In this document: in pieces, positions 21,701 to 35,727 of the stretch
How the letters are laid out: each line of letters begins with the position of its first letter
Numbering within the stretch: position 1 is the stretch's first letter
From: Anas platyrhynchos
Lineage: Eukaryota > Chordata > Aves > Anseriformes > Anatidae
Reading direction: 5' to 3'
Assembly (NCBI RefSeq): GCF_047663525.1
Contig: NC_092588.1
Coordinates: forward strand, 106,287,001 to 106,351,000
Length of the DNA stretch: 64,000 nucleotides
Position numbers and translations under genes: made by a program
Notes under the pieces: model-generated
Seen by the model: the letters and a program-made list of their open reading frames with translations, nothing else
What the model was told of the DNA's origin: nothing
Database searches by the model: none

Positions 21701-24700
21701 CGTTGAACTGCAAAACTGCAGATTTTTTTTGCCATCTTTTTGATGTTCTGTTTCGTCAATCCAATATTTATTGTGTAGCTATCGTACAACTAGGAAACGT
21801 TGGGTAGTCGTATTTATGCAGTCACGATAGAAGCCGGGAGATGTTCCCCAATGTACCTCTCGTGGTACATGCTGCTAAGAGAACATAACAAAAACTCCTC
21901 TGTGCTTTTTGTAGCATAAAATACGTGTCTGAAGCTCAAGAATTAGTGTCTGTAATATTTTTCTAATTAAGATTTTTTTTAGCAATTAGGCAAAACTTTT
22001 ATTACTTTTTATCTGTTAAATAATTCAGCTCTTCAGTTTCATGACCAACGGCCCTACATTTGGGCACGTTTATTATTTTCCCTTGCACAGTTCCTTTGTG
22101 CTACTACATTCTGTATTTTTTTTACAGTGCTTCTTAAAAGCCTTGACCTGCTTTCTCCTTATGCCTAGGCCCTCCAGGTCTTACCTACCTTTTTAGTGAA
22201 GGTAGGATTTAAATACACTTCTATAAGCCAAAGAGATAGTAATTTTGCTAGCCACTTGAAGCTAGCGTTCTTCACAGCTGTTTGTCACCACGTCTGGAGG
22301 AAGGCTAGTACTCCTTCAGCTCTGTTAGGGACTGGGTGAGTACTCTCTGAACCCTTTCAAGCCAAGTCGGTTGGGTCATCTTAAAATTGAGCCAAGGTGA
22401 GTATGAACTGGCGTGTTTGACTTTGCCTGAAGCGTAAGTCGTTTTGCAACTTGCTGATACAGTGTTTGTCGTTGTGGTATTCTAGGTTGCTTTACAAAAA
22501 TACTTATTAATTAAAAGAGCCTCTCAAGTCTATTTGCTTTTCTGTGTTGTTGTGGGCAAGGTTCCAGATACCTTCCCCTCTTTTGACAAGCAGAGATTTT
22601 AAGTATTTATTCTGCTCACTGTCTAGGAATTAGCACAGCACTAAAGTGGTTTTGTTAGGGCAGTAACACTGACGTTCTGGGGGGCAGTTTCCTTTGAGAT
22701 TCTGTAACTTATAACTGCGCTTTGCATTTACTTACCGTGTCATTGTGTGTGTTTGGCTTGGTTGCGATCGCCAGCTGTTTTTTAAAGTAAGCATAAATTC
22801 ATAATAAGCTTTACCTTTGCTGCAAAAAAAGTGCCTGCTCGTGTACGAGCAGCATGCACTAAGGTCCTACAGCTATGGTTTTACCACATGTGCTGGCTTT
22901 GCAAATACCTGTGCCAGCAGAAAATGTTCATTGTCCTTGCCAAGGTTGTTTATGACTGTCTGCACAGCTCTGCTGTTGGAAGGGGTTGTGCGAGTGTGTC
23001 CCGAAAGCTCGCTGACTTTGCTGTTAAGCTATAGCTGTGTTTTGAATCAAACTTTTCCTGAAGCAATTGGGTCTCAGGGCTCCTTCCTCTATTAGAGGTG
23101 CAGGTCTGGTGATCTCCAAGACCAGCCAAAGATGCAAGCTGTTCAACTGTGCCAGATGCATGATAATTCCAACTCTGCAATTGTTTAGTATTTGTTATTA
23201 AACTTACCTTACAAAGCTGTGGATTATATAGAGATTTGCAGATGTCATAGCCTAGGGTCCCTAAAAAAAATCTCTGTGCAACAGCAATTCTTGGTTACCC
23301 ACAAGAGAAAAGTATTTCGAGCCATGGCTTACGTTTGTGAGTTGCTCTGGGTTCTGTCAGCTGAGCTGTGGTGAAAGCACGTGGCCGGAAGGATGTTGCT
23401 GCCTCCGGTGACTGGAGGTTACGGCCCTGCAGCTGAGGTGAGCCTGCATCACCTTTGCAGCTTCAGAAGGTTAGCCCTGAATGTCAACAAATGTAACCCT
23501 AGCTGCTGCTGCAGCTAACGCAGCTGTGTCTGAGACTCAGCATTTTAGCTTCTCTTCCATCTTGTTAGGGAGTGCATGCAGCAGGGGCAAATGTAACACG
23601 CTTTAAAGAAACTCTCGTGCCCTAGTTAATTGCAGGGTCTGCTGATGCGGTTGCATTGTGTGGTGTAAGTTACACGCTAGGCAACGTCTGTGTGTGATGC
23701 TTTGAAAGTAGGAAAGGTTTAGTTTTGCTGAAACCTAATGGGAGCGTAGAAAATAGCTGAAGGTGACTCTTTGGTTACTTGGTTTTAGCTTGCATGTTTG
23801 AGATAGTTTATAAGAAAAAGTACTGAATGTACGACAGGCTTGACATAATAGCGTTTTGCAAACCCGCATAAGCTGTTGTCAGCTCTGTTTGTAGATCAGC
23901 ATGGATAGGAAAGGTCGTTCAGAAGGAGCGTAAGAGTACTCTGACATCTTTTATATCCACCAGGGTTATTTAAAAAATGTAATTCCATTTCTCGTGTTAC
24001 AAAATGGTGATTTACTCTGGAGTGCTACTGCGAAGTGCCAGGACTTACATTTTGTGTCAGGAAGTACTTCAGTTTGTGAGATGTGTTTCAGGTTACCTGT
24101 AACGTCTCTTCTGCACTAGAAAGCGTTGGGCACGGGGACGATGAGCATCAAGCAGTGAGCTGCCCTCGAGTGGCATTTAACCATCTTTTAGAAGCTGTTG
24201 TGGGACTTGGCCTGCCCCTGCTTGTGTTTGACCTGCAGAACGTGTCCTCCCGCCTGCGAGCTGTAGCTTGCGAGTGCTTTTAGGCAAAGTGGCACTGAAA
24301 ATATTGTTTAATTCATTGCTGGGAGTCAAGCGTGTTGTTGGAGGTAGCGGATCTGTAGCATGTGGTGTGCCTTCGTATGCACAGATTGACTTAGAATAAG
24401 TGGGGGGAATAGGGAGTTTGCTGTTTCTTTTGGCAAATACGTTGGTTGGTGGTGAACTGCTGCAATGAATTGTGTTTTACTTAATGGAGAATACCTGGAA
24501 ATAAGATAGGCAGTTTAGGCATCACGTTGTCGACTTAAATCCTAAATATAAAAGTATGTTACCATCCATCTTGCTAAATCTGGTAACTGCTAATGGCCCT
24601 GTAAAGACCATCTGGTGCTATGGGCAGTGTATTTCTTGATCATCTTAATTCTGAAAACTTTAAACTTCTTGTCTCCTGGGTTATGCCAGAGTCTGTTATC

Positions 24701-27700
24701 CTCATACCAGGTATTGTTGTAGTTGTCGTTGTGCTTGTTGAGTCAGAATAATTGGTTTAGACCGTGTGGTAAGGGAAAACCAAATCTGAACTGCATTTTG
24801 TTAGTGCGGTTCTATAGACTGGCTTTGAGACTTAGCTGCAGACACGCTGCATATGTGAAGCAGTCTTTCAGTAAAGAATAGTAACCGTACTTATGCGTCC
24901 CTTCTTGGGTTTAAGAACACACTCGCCTAAGACTGCTCCTGGGTCTTCAACGTTTGGTTTTGGTGCTGATAGGTGTCTATCTCAAAGTGTAGCACAAAAC
25001 GTGCGCTCAGATCTACAGCACCACCACTGATCTCTGCTGAGGATTAGCGACAGCCTAAAGTAGTGCTTTTTACCAAGAAGGAAGGTGTCTTGTGCTTTGC
25101 ACCCTCTCTTGAAATGTTGTCGGCTGAAGGTGTGGACCAAGCTTGAGATAAGGCCGTTCAGCGCCACAAGGATTTAACCTAGCGAGTTAGACACTGATTT
25201 AGCTGTCAGAGCATCTACTGGCCTTTTGCACTCGGGTGGAAATGGTAACAGTGGGCTGTGTCTTCATGGGAGAAATCATCAAGCAGCGCTGAAATGTAAA
25301 GCAGCAGCAGAATTTCCCTGGGAGGTTCCTTCTCAAGCTAGCTACGGTAAGGAAAAGGAGGCTCGCTTTGGCATGGGGAAGCATAATCCCTTCTTCACGA
25401 TTTTTAGAAATAAATTTGAACTAGTCCAGTTGCTTTCAATGAAGTGGTTGGTTTTTCCACTGTCGCGTAATTAATGACATTCCTGTAACATACTGTTCAT
25501 ATTAAGTCGTAAGCTTTATTGTCTTTTTCTTCTAACTGAAAAACTCTGCTGTCCTGCATCCAAACCGAACGCACTCCCTAGACAGCAAGAGCTTGGTTAG
25601 TCCGCAGGCAGCCTGAGCCCGCGCTGCTGCACAAGAGAGGGGATCACGTCGGGGTTGGCACCAGCGCCTGTGTAAGCACACGGTGAGCTGGCCCCGGGGC
25701 TGCCCCCAAAATACATCACAGCCCACAGGTGAATGTTTGTCTGGGTCGGTTTGATACAACCCGCATGGTGTGCGCACACTCAATCAAAAGGAGGGAGAGG
25801 TCTCGTTTCTTCCTTCTCGTGTGCTGGCTGCTTGATCTTGCTCTCCCTCCTGGGCCGTTTGCGTTGCACCACGCCAGCTGAATTCATTAGTCCAGCAGGG
25901 AAACCCGTGCGTTTTGCCAGCTTAACGAATGCAGCCAGCAGGGAGGGCAGCCTGCTGTGCGCCAGAGCTGGCACAAGGTAACCGTGGGGGATGGAGAGAG
26001 CCTGGAAGCCCTTTTTGGTGGTGGGAAGCGCTTCCTCCGATCTGCTGCCGCTCGCTGAACTTCACCCTCAGGTGCAGGCTTTCTTTTTGAGGATTTACTG
26101 ATTCGTATGCTTTAAGACCTGAGACTCCTGAAATTGGAGGAGAAAATGAAAATACAAGAATCAGAGTTCAGCTGGAGGTAAAAAGTTGATGCTGATAGAG
26201 GTGTGCATCTAATGAATTAGCTCTTTTATCGGGTTGTGCTTTTTGCATCTCTGAAGAATTTGTGTTAGTGTGTTGCCTTTCTGGATAATTGTTTTAGTCC
26301 GTCCTTTGTCAGAGAGTGGGATTTACTTAAGTCTCTCATACTGACATCAGCTCTGTTACAAAAATAGACGGTTTCCAGTAAGGCATCGTTGCCAAGTCTT
26401 CCTGCCAATACTTTTGCCCCCATTGCTGTGTGAGAGACCCCTGGCAAGCTGGGAGAACTGTCCTATTCCTTAAGTATTTTTTGCCAAGAAATAGCCCGCT
26501 TTTAAGTTCGGAAGTTAAACTGTAACATTATTTTTTCCCTTTATATAAACCGTTTAAAGAAATGGTGTTTCAAAGTAGTAAACTAGGACACCTGGTTGTT
26601 TACTGGTATTTCCCCCTCTGTATCTTTTGTTTCGGGATGCCTCTGAAGGCAGCTTGCCTCTGGTAACTGTAGCTACTGTTGCTTGGTGTGTGTAGACCTT
26701 GCCAGAGAGGTATGTAGCAGGGCTGCGGGCTCTTGGGATGCGCAGCATTTGAGGAGCTGCTGTAAATCCCTATTAGTAAGCTATTGGGCCTTTTCAGGGG
26801 GTATTTTTTGGTGTGCTGTGTTGTTCTCCTTTCCTGCTGCTATTTTAGGACGAGAATAGCGTGCGAGTGCGTTTCAGACGAGCAGGCAACTGTTGAGACT
26901 GACGGCAGCTCTCAGGCTGCTGAAATCAGTGGGCTAATGCTGAGTCTGCTGAAGGACGGGAGCACAGTCACCGGCTGAAGCGCTGCTCCATGCGGCTGGG
27001 GTGAAACTGCCTGTCCTGTGGCAATGGGGAGCCCCCAGAGCAGCTCCCTCCTCTGAAAGCAGGGGGCTTGTGCAGCAGCCTGTTGGGTGTTAAACCCTAG
27101 AGGGATTAATGATGGCAGTAGGGAACCTGGGATGTGGTGCTTTATTTCTGGGTCTGTAGCTGTGACGGGCAGGTGGGAGACACCATTGGGAAGTCCTCAA
27201 TTTCTTGAACCTTGTCGTGAGTGGGCACGTGTGCAGGGTGTGTTTTACTTCTGGGGGGAGCGTTTGTTTCTTTTTTTGGCAATATCGATGTTAGATGGCA
27301 GGCTCTGGCTCATTCACAGCGCCTGCCTTGTTCTTTTGCGGTCATTTAATCAACCTTTTTGCTGTGCAGCAGGAAATTGGAGGTATGTTTCAGCATATTT
27401 TACTTTTCCTTGCTTTGGCATTGACAAAGCTTCTTGTCTTACGCCATGCACGGGTCGGATGGAGCAGGCTGTCAGTACTTCCCACTTGTGGCTTCTGAAA
27501 GGGCTGGAGAAATTATTCGGGGTTCAGTTCTTTCTTCAAACGCCACTGATGCGGGGAGCAGCAGCCAGGCTGCCATATGCAAGAAAGGGTCAAAGCAGTC
27601 TGGCTTTAGGTTTGGATGGTAAAATGTCATCTTGGTTAATTATTCGTCTAGCTAGGCTCTGTAGTTACTCATTTAGGTTATTCAAGGTGACGGGGTGTTT

Positions 27701-29067
27701 GCTCTTCTGAGTGCCTGTGACTTGTTCCGTCTTGAGTCTCGGGCCGCTTTCTGTACGGGGAGGATTTGCACAGCAACAGAATCCTGCAGGCCTATTCTAA
27801 TGTCTGTTTTTGCAAACTTGGACCCATGTGAGTTCCTGATAGGCTTCCATTCATCGGAGAGGAATATTGGCCCCAATAAAAGGGGAACGTGGAACTGAGG
27901 GGCAGGGGAGGAGGAAGGGGCTGCCTCCGCTGGTACCGCGTGTCGGACTGTGTGTCAGCTATGGCATTACGTGCGTTTAATGGTTTTTGTAGGGAAGCTG
28001 AGGCGTAGGATTTTTGGAGAAGAATAGCAACATCCAGAGCATTTTGTACCTGTGTGCGTTTTAAGGTCTTAACCGTGATGGCTGTGTTTATTTGGTGGTG
28101 TCCTGCGTGGTTTTAACTGTCCTTGGGTATTTATTCTGTCTTCGTGCAAGTACACGATGAAATTACAGATCACTAGGAAAAATGTCAAACCGTGAATTAA
28201 GATGTCTTTCTGGAGAAAGGCTTTGTGTTTTCGGTCTTCCTTTCTTCCTCTTCCCATGCCTCTCTCTTAACCCCAGATTCAGGGCTGTCTGGTTGTCTTA
28301 TTTTCCGCAGTTTGCGTTATCATGTATGGAAAACCTAAATGATTCAGGCTTTTGTTTTGGCTTCTACGCTAATTTGTTTTAAGAGTTAATACAGCACAGT
28401 TCTTGTTTCAGAATGATTAGACTGTAACTTCTGCATGTTCAAACTACATTATCAGACGCCCAAATAGTGGTTTAGACTAGACAATCGTGTTGCCTGACAC
28501 CAGAGAAGCAGGCGAGCAGGGCTGTTGGTGCAGACCCAGCCAGACCCGTGCGTTAGCAACTGATGAACAGATTTTTGCTCAACTTGATCACCTCCTGCCA
28601 CTTGTCATTGCGTTGGGGTTGCTGAGTTAGCTTTCGTGTTTGCTCGCACCAGGGAGGCGAGCAGCCCGTCGTGTGGCTGTAGGCAGGTTTAGTTGGTTTT
28701 CACGTGAGAGCGCGAAGAGGAAGAGTCCTGGAACAAGTCTGTAGGTCAGGAGGTATTTAGGCACAGAGTTTCCTGATGCCCTTGCGAATTGACAACCTGC
28801 AGGTGAATTTTGGCAGAAGTTTCAAAATTTTGAACTTTGCCAAGGTCACTTGGAAGTGCAGAAACCGGTAAGTAGTCGTAAATCAATGTCAGCTGAATTT
28901 GAGGTGTACCAGAAGTATAGCGGTCCTATGCTAAGGATCAACCTTGTCGTCGTCTTCTGAGTATGTGCTATATAATATCTGTCTTCAGGGTCCGTGGAAA
29001 GTTGTATCCCAGCATATGCCGTTGACTGTGTTTCTGTAATTAAACGAGTGTTTTTTCTTTCAAGCAG
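18723..29067 (+). other. NUP153 intron 1, second part; no gene seen
   Basis: Over 10 kb without a recognisable gene, repeat family or RNA gene. Open frames up to about 200 codons (for example 27087-27710) have no motif or splice context and no resemblance I know of. A large first intron is usual for this gene. Confidence 0.55.
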
Positions 29068-29278
29068 GGAATAATTAGCAGAGTGACAGAAATGGTGAAA
29101 AGTATTGTACCGGCGTGGCTGCAGAAGTATTTCAATAAGCGTGAGAATGAGTGTGCAGCTGCAAATAAATCTGCAAACCAGGCGGCGACTCCAGTAAACC
29201 AGCATCATAATTACGCAGATGGAGGTACCCTAAATGATGGGAGATACATGCCTGAACGAGCGACACTTAATAGACAAG
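29068..29278 (+). CDS. NUP153: NUP153 exon 2
   Basis: The TTCAAGCAG acceptor is followed by GIISRVTEMVKSIVPAWLQK, which matches the conserved amphipathic region near the N-terminus of NUP153 (pore and nuclear-membrane targeting). The donor is G|GTACGTG. Enters in phase 0 and leaves in phase 1, compatible with exons 1 and 3. Confidence 0.92.
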
Positions 29279-31329
29279 GTACGTGAAAAATCATTCGGAA
29301 TTCTGGCCACCTGTGTTTGTTCACAGATTTCTAGTTTTGAATCCGAATATCAAAAGGAAATTGGAAGGAGGGTTTTGACAGAATGAAAAAACAAACAAGA
29401 AAGTCGAAACAACTGTTTGTGAAACTGTCTTAGCTTTAAACTGTCCGCACAATTACGAAGCATACCTCTTATGCTCTTGGAAGGCATCAGTCAACTTTAC
29501 GTACTCTATTAGCCAGGTGCTAAATGCTGGAAAGAACTCATTTGCAAGTGTGCTAGGTTGCATTTTCCATATTTTACAAGAAACGGAATGAAAATCTAAT
29601 TGCGTAAGGCAATTAAAAATGAATTTGCTTTGCAGTCTTCAAAACAAAATAATAGATGCTAGAGTGGCACAGGAAAATTCCATCTCGAGTCCTGACTTTT
29701 TTTGTTTGGTTTTGTTTTGGGCTTTGATCAATTTAGTCAAGTTCCTTGTTAACTTAATGGAGAACTAGGGAACTTGTGCATGGATGTGGTTTATGACATT
29801 ATTACCCTTAAAATATTCAATAACCTTAAGGTCTACGCAGGGGGAAGGGGTGTCTTTGAAAAGGTATTGGGAGCGTTGGCAACGAGGTTTGTAACCCCTT
29901 TACTGCATGAAAGATGAATTTGTCTTATATCCGATGCCTCTCACTGTTACTGTAGTCTTATTGTATAAATCCGCACATACTCTTACTGGAGTTTCTCTTA
30001 AATTAGCTGTTTTGGGGACCTCAGCTTTTAATAAGTAAAGAAGTTTTGTCTGAGTGTGCGTAGATAACCCTAGGTAAACTGGAAAGTCAGTTGCTTCTGT
30101 TGTTGGCAGAATCAAAAAATAATGCGGAAATAGCTTTGCCTCCAATCTCATCTAATTGTAAACAAGGAGATTGATTGCTTTCTGTGTAGCTGTAGCTTGG
30201 GAATAAGTTTGGAGAAAAGAATAGAGAAGGTCTTCATGACTGAGGAACACATGTTGGCTTTTCTATGTAACTGTGTGAAAGGAGCTTTCAGTAAGAACAG
30301 CTGCACTGCAAGCTTACTAACTCCAGGAGATCAGGAGCAGGTGGACATCCTAGAACCTTTTGTAGCTTATGTAGCTGTCTGTGGGTGTTACTTGCTCTGC
30401 TTAAGAATAAGATATTTTTTAAAAATTATTACTTCATTTTTAAACAAATGTGTTTCTTCAGCTCTGAGGTATCAATGTGCTGGAGCCTATATTCCTTGCT
30501 TAGGTGGCCTTCAGCCCGAATAACTTTGTGTATCTCAAACGGTACTGTTCTAAAAATCTGCTCATGGTTTGGAGAACTAATTAGTGGTACTGCAGTGGTT
30601 ATGAAGATTGAACTAACTAGTTTAAGCTTGAGTGCGAGCATCAAGAGGATAGTGGCGCAAAGTCATTTTAATTGCCCAGATTCCCGGGGGAGACTGTAGG
30701 CTTTTATCAGGCCACTGGCATTGTTTGCAGACCCTTTGCTTCAAGAGGGAAAAATGCTCATCTGGTTACTTGGGTCAACGTACTTTTCCCTTGGGTCAAA
30801 ATCCCAGTAGTTAACGGGTAGGAGGTAGTGTTTTGCCTCTAAGATGAGCTGATCTGGTAGAACTTGGGAAAAAAAGTACTGCAAGTGTTCATTTTCATGC
30901 TGTGTGTTTAGATTAATGACCTTTGTTCCACCATTATATAAGCTGCAGTGTTATCTGTGCCTTAGCATGTAATCTCAAATTTTGTAAAGCTTCTTGCAAG
31001 CTGTACATGCGAGGAGGAGTATTTGTGTTTGACTTGGTGAAAGGCCAAGTCAGTGTTAGAGCATTTGAACACGGGGTCGGAATCTGGTGTTGTGAAACCT
31101 CACAGTTAACTTCTTCTGAATGCAACATTAATACTCAGTATTGCAAGCAGTGTTGTTGTTGTAGCCAGACAGTTAGATGAAACCGTATCTGAGTGAGGAA
31201 GAAGTTAAATTTGGCTTCTCTATTTTTGCGCTTAGAACTTGGCAATAGCATGGCTGTTGATAGGAAACAGGTTTTGGCTTCTGTGAGCTTGTCTATAGCA
31301 AAGCTAATTATCTCCCTGTTCTTGTCTAG

Positions 31330-31578
31330 AACCATCCACAAGTAGCTCAGCACTGAACTACCCAGTTGCCTTAACAAGGCCCGCTCTTCATCGGAGCCAT
31401 TTGAATTATACCATGTCGGATTCTTCTGTCCCACCTTCTCAGCCCACGACATCTTCAATATTTGGCATTGGCAGTCCTGGACTCTCTTTCATAAAAGAAA
31501 TCAAAGATTCTACCTCTCAACAAGACAATGACAACATGTCAAGAACCGGTGGCTTCTCCTCTAGAGCATCTGACAAAG
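31330..31578 (+). CDS. NUP153: NUP153 exon 3
   Basis: The CTTGTCTAG acceptor is followed by an 83-codon stretch containing LTRPALHRSHLNYTMSDSS and FIKEIKDSTSQQDNDN and ending FSSRASDK. All are close matches to the N-terminal domain of vertebrate NUP153. Enters and leaves in phase 1 (donor G|GTGATT). Confidence 0.95.
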
Positions 31579-32788
31579 GTGATTTTTCTGTTCTCTGTTT
31601 AGTTGACTTTTTTTTAAGGTGAAGTACTTTGCGTTCTTTAATATTGCACATCACCTTAGTAAACAAAATAGGAGAATGTCAGCTTTGGATGCAAGAATTA
31701 AATTTGTTTTAGTGTTTTAGAAGCGTATAATCCTATCACCTTTTGAATAGAAGCCTGCTTTGGAATAGGTTTGTGATACCCTGCTGTTACAAAGAGTCGA
31801 TGCTGAAATACACACTTTCAGCTAGGTTATATGTAAATTTTGAACTGGGATGGTAGGAAATCAGGCTGACTTGCTGTAGCTTGACAACTAGGCTGATTGT
31901 CTAGAAGGAAGAGTGACTCAGAATATCTAACAGACAAGACATCTGGTTAAATGTGAGTAAGTGTAGGTGACAAATAGAATCACAAGATGTTTTCCTGTGT
32001 TTTAGCAGGAGAAGATAAGGAAAGTACTCTGACATAACACGTTGCGGGCTGTTTTTTTGACCTTTCTTGGTAGAAGGCTTCAGCTGTCAATACTTTCATG
32101 TCTTTTGCCAAATTCCTTAAGGAAGGCACACCATTTTAAAATAAGAAATAAGCATTGTGTCGATGTAGATTGGTACCTAGGTCTTCTCATTGAAAGGGCA
32201 AACAGCAGGTTTGCAGCTTTTTCTAGTCCCCCAGATAGACAGGGACTGAAGTGTCCTCAGCAGGTTTTTCAGAGAACTTGTGTATGGTTGAGAGTAGAGT
32301 TGCTGGGCTTTAGCAGTGTAACCTGAGTGCACTACAACTTTCTGGTGTGTCGTCGTAAAACATATGTGGGAAGAAGATCGTTAACTCTTAGAGCAGCCTT
32401 CTAGGAATCTTCCAGGTGTAAAACCTGTGCAATTATGATCTGTGCTGGCCTCCAGCCTTTCACCAACATAGAAAAAAGCTTTGTCTGTACAAATGCACTG
32501 ATGTTTATGCAGTTCTCTTTGCTTTTAGCACAAAAGGAAAAAAAAATCTTCTGCACTGGAAGCACAGTATTAACTTGTTAAGATTGCTGAAAACTACTTG
32601 CAGCTCAGTGAACAGTTTTCAAGTTTGTAGCTGTTACTTGATTTTCAGTCTGTACACGAAGCTGTTTAAAGAAGCTGAAGCCACGTTTATTTTTCCGTGT
32701 TGAAGAACTTGAATTAGTGTGGTCTTTACTGTTAAAGTTCTGTATGTACTAGAGACGTTTACATTTAACATATATGTCACTTTGGCAG

Positions 32789-32928
32789 ATGTTGGAGTTT
32801 TAAAAAATACTTCTTCATCACTGCTCTGGACCACAGAAGCTGATAGAACTCATTCCCTCTCGCAGCATTCTGCAGCTAGCTCTAAGAAACCTGCATTCAG
32901 TTTATCTGCTTTTGGAGGAATGTTTCCT
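32789..32928 (+). CDS. NUP153: NUP153 exon 4
   Basis: The TTTGGCAG acceptor completes a split Asp codon. The exon encodes TEADRTHSLSQHSAASSKKP and FSLSAFGGMFP, conserved in NUP153. Donor CCT|GTAAGT, leaving in phase 0. Confidence 0.93.
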
Positions 32929-33010
32929 GTAAGTACTGCACAGTCTTTCTTTCAATCACTTTGAATGTGTAGCTGGTTTTCTGTCCACTTAACGTACTGT
33001 GTTTCTGTAG

Positions 33011-33133
33011 GCACGCGGAAGCACATCTGACTGTAAGAAAAACCAGCCTGGGTATTCTCCATTTTACCCTGGAAAGACGGCCTATGGTGGTGCAGCTGGA
33101 AAATCAAAGCCGTTGATGATAGAACCTTATCGG
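33011..33133 (+). CDS. NUP153: NUP153 exon 5
   Basis: 41 codons between TTTCTGTAG and CGG|GTATGA, both phase 0. SPFYPGKTAYGGAAGKSK matches the conserved FYPGKT-type motif of NUP153. Intron 4 is only 82 bp. Confidence 0.93.
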
Positions 33134-34134
33134 GTATGAGAAAAGTAGGGTAATGGGAAATAGTGATGGAAATAAAAAAGCAGCACTGCCAAAGGAGCTT
33201 TGAGCAGGGAGCTGAGTATGTGGTACCAGTTGCTCTTCTGCCCTCTTGGTCTACAAAAATAGAAGAGATTGATTTCGGGTTAAGTTCTTTTTTTAGCAGT
33301 TTTTACCACAGGTAATACTTGCCAGAAAGAGCAAGAATGACAGTTTAGGCTAGTTGTTGGTAGTTGGGGTTTCCTCTGTTGTTACTTCTTTCAAGAAGTT
33401 CCATTTGAGTGCCATTGTCTGCCTCTGACTACATTGCATGGTGTTATTTTAATGTAAATAAAAACAATGGCAGCATAACTTTGAAAAGTTGTGTTTATAG
33501 TAGCAAAAGCTACAGTAGTCAAACCTGGCCAATGTTTATGTGTGGATCTTTTTTTGCAAGCATGCCTGCACTCATGCTATGGATCTGTTGTATAAAACTG
33601 CGCTCTTTAAAAATATCTAAAATTAACTTTGCTGATCCTTTGCTCTTCTGTTACGTAGAGGCATGCAGGCCTAAATGCAGTCCCAAGATAAGCAGTAACG
33701 TGCTTTCTATTTTGAATGATTCATATAGTTCTTGAAGAGAGGTATTTGCCCCCAAGAGTTCTTGGAAATAGCAAATAAAAACTGCTGACAACTCTGATTA
33801 GCTAGAGCTGAATCGAAAAGGAAAGTCAAATCAGGTTTGGTAGGAATGCATTTAAATCAATTTGACTTTTATCAATAAATCAAAAGGAATTTTAAGGAAA
33901 TGAAAACATGGGTTTGCTGGATCTGTTCTGACAGTCCAGCTCTGCAATGGAACAAGGGCAGTAGCTCACTTAGGGGAAACCTTGAAAACTTGTGGTTCAA
34001 AGCTGGGAACCCTCTTTGGTCAGCTATTTTTGTTTTCTAACAATAGTAGTGGATTATGGTAACAAGAGGAACCAAAATACTAGGCTTTTAAAGGAGAGAG
34101 AAGCTTGCTTATTGCTGCTTGCTGTGGATTACAG

Positions 34135-34598
34135 CGATGTACTAGAGAGTCCAGCGAAGGGCCACCAAGACGATCAAGGGTCTGGGAGCACCTCTCCTCT
34201 GAGGAGAGGCCGAGACTGCTGGGGCTGTTCAGCATGGAGGAGAGTAGGTTCGGGGGGGGGGGATCTTATTGATGTACGTAAATACCTGAAGGGATGGTGC
34301 AAAGAGCAAAGAGAGCCATTCTGTTTTCAGCGGTGCCCAGTGCCAGGTCAGGAGGCAACAGGCACAAACAAAATGAGGTTCTGTCTGAACATCAGGAAAT
34401 GCTTTTCTGCTGTGCGGGTGATGGAGCCCTGGCACAGGTTGCCCAGAGAGGCTGTGGAGTCTCCCTCTTTGGAGATCTTCAAGAGCTGACTTGACATGGT
34501 CCTGGGCAACCTGCTTGGGGTGGCCCCGCTTGAGCAGGGGGTAGAGCAGGTGATCTCCAGAGGTCACTTCCAACCGTAACCGTTCTGTGAGTCTCACT
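34135..34598 (+). mobile_element. 5'-truncated CR1 LINE in intron 5
   Basis: About 460 bp matching the end of CR1 ORF2 and its 3'UTR: the region encoding GHLSSEER-type and LPREAVESPSLEIFK-like segments, the GGTCCTGGGCAACCTGC-type stretch, and a GTTCTGTGA end. Truncated at the 5' side, as CR1 usually is. More diverged from the two long CR1 copies in this window than they are from each other. Confidence 0.85.
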
Positions 34599-35284
34599 TG
34601 TGTTTTTATATGCTGCATGGTCTGCTTCCTGTCTTAATATCGTGTGATAAACACAGAGGGGTTTAACATGGGAAGAAAAAAGTCACACCAAGGGAAGTTT
34701 TTGCATGATATTTGAAGTTGGGTGGTGCAAATAAACAGTTCACTTTTTCAGTGTAATATTTAGATCTGTTACAGTTGAAATCGGATCTTTATCTTTTAAA
34801 ACAAAGATTTGCAGCCAACTTTAATCTTGGGGGAAGGGAGGAAGCAAGAGAGAAGTAAAACTAGTTCCTGGTTATGATTGTATACACTGATTTTAAGATG
34901 GTACACCTACACCATCGTGAAACTCTGAGGTGTGTGTTGTTAGCGAAAGCACTTTCTGTACCACAAGCCTTTTCTTGAGTTCTGTTTCCCTGATTACTGC
35001 TTTGGAGGCCTTAGCAGTCCTAGCATCATCCGTCTTGACCTTTTACAAGTATGGATTTCTTTTATTACTCGCGCAACAAGCACGAGCAAGATGCACTGAG
35101 GCCCAAGGTAAACTTCGTTGTACTCGGCATGTACTCTTCTTTACGGCTTGAACTCCCAGTGACTGCATTTTTCTCTGTCATCAGAATATATTGGTTATAT
35201 CATCAGTGTAGCCTTGGAACATAAAATACATGCCTCCTTAACTCGGAATTGACCATTGTAACACTTAAAATGCTAATTTTCCAG

Positions 35285-35395
35285 GTACAAATGAGAAGGA
35301 GAGTTAGGCAAGAAAAAGTGCAGTCCCACGCTACCTTAAGTACCGCAGCACGGTGCATCTTGGAGGCACTGGAGAAGCTGTCAAGCCCTTTGATG
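35285..35395 (+). CDS. NUP153: NUP153 exon 6
   Basis: 37 codons, phase 0 at both ends (TTTTCCAG acceptor, ATG|GTAAAT donor). STAARCILEALEKLSSPLM matches the conserved STARRIL...LEKMSSPL stretch of NUP153. Confidence 0.93.
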
Positions 35396-35532
35396 GTAAA
35401 TAGCACTTCTTTTAATCCGTTTTTGCTTCACGTGGTTCTAAAACTTAGTAAATGTGCCATCAAAGGAGAAAGATAAAACTGTTCTTCCTTATGTTGTGTC
35501 AAGTTTAACTTATTGCACTATTTTTTCAACAG

Positions 35533-35571
35533 GATGATGAAAAAATGCCACCTCTTTTGCCGCTGAGTTCT
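35533..35571 (+). CDS. NUP153: NUP153 exon 7 (13 codons)
   Basis: A micro-exon DDEKMPPLLPLSS between TTTCAACAG and TCT|GTAAGT, phase 0 on both sides. It sits where NUP153 has a short variable linker. Confidence 0.8.
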
Positions 35572-35673
35572 GTAAGTTGACCATGAACCCCCATGTTTTT
35601 TTTGCAGGGAACCCTCTCTCTCAGGGAAAAAAAAAAAAGCCCTCTAACATTTAGGCTTTATTTTTTCCCTTAG

Positions 35674-35727
35674 CCTCCAGACATAGATGAACTGAATATT
35701 CCTGACCTTCAGCCCAAACGAAGAAAG
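35674..35727 (+). CDS. NUP153: NUP153 exon 8 (18 codons)
   Basis: PPDIDELNIPDLQPKRRK between TTTCCCTTAG and AAG|GTAAGA, phase 0 on both sides. Corresponds to the linker containing the conserved DI(T)DF...KR segment. Confidence 0.85.

Noticed and set aside
27087-27710. 207-codon plus-strand frame in intron 1
   Set aside because: No recognisable motif, composition typical of random intronic frames, no splice signals.
33992-34489. 165-codon frame in intron 5
   Set aside because: Lies over a 5'-truncated CR1 remnant and is not a gene of its own.
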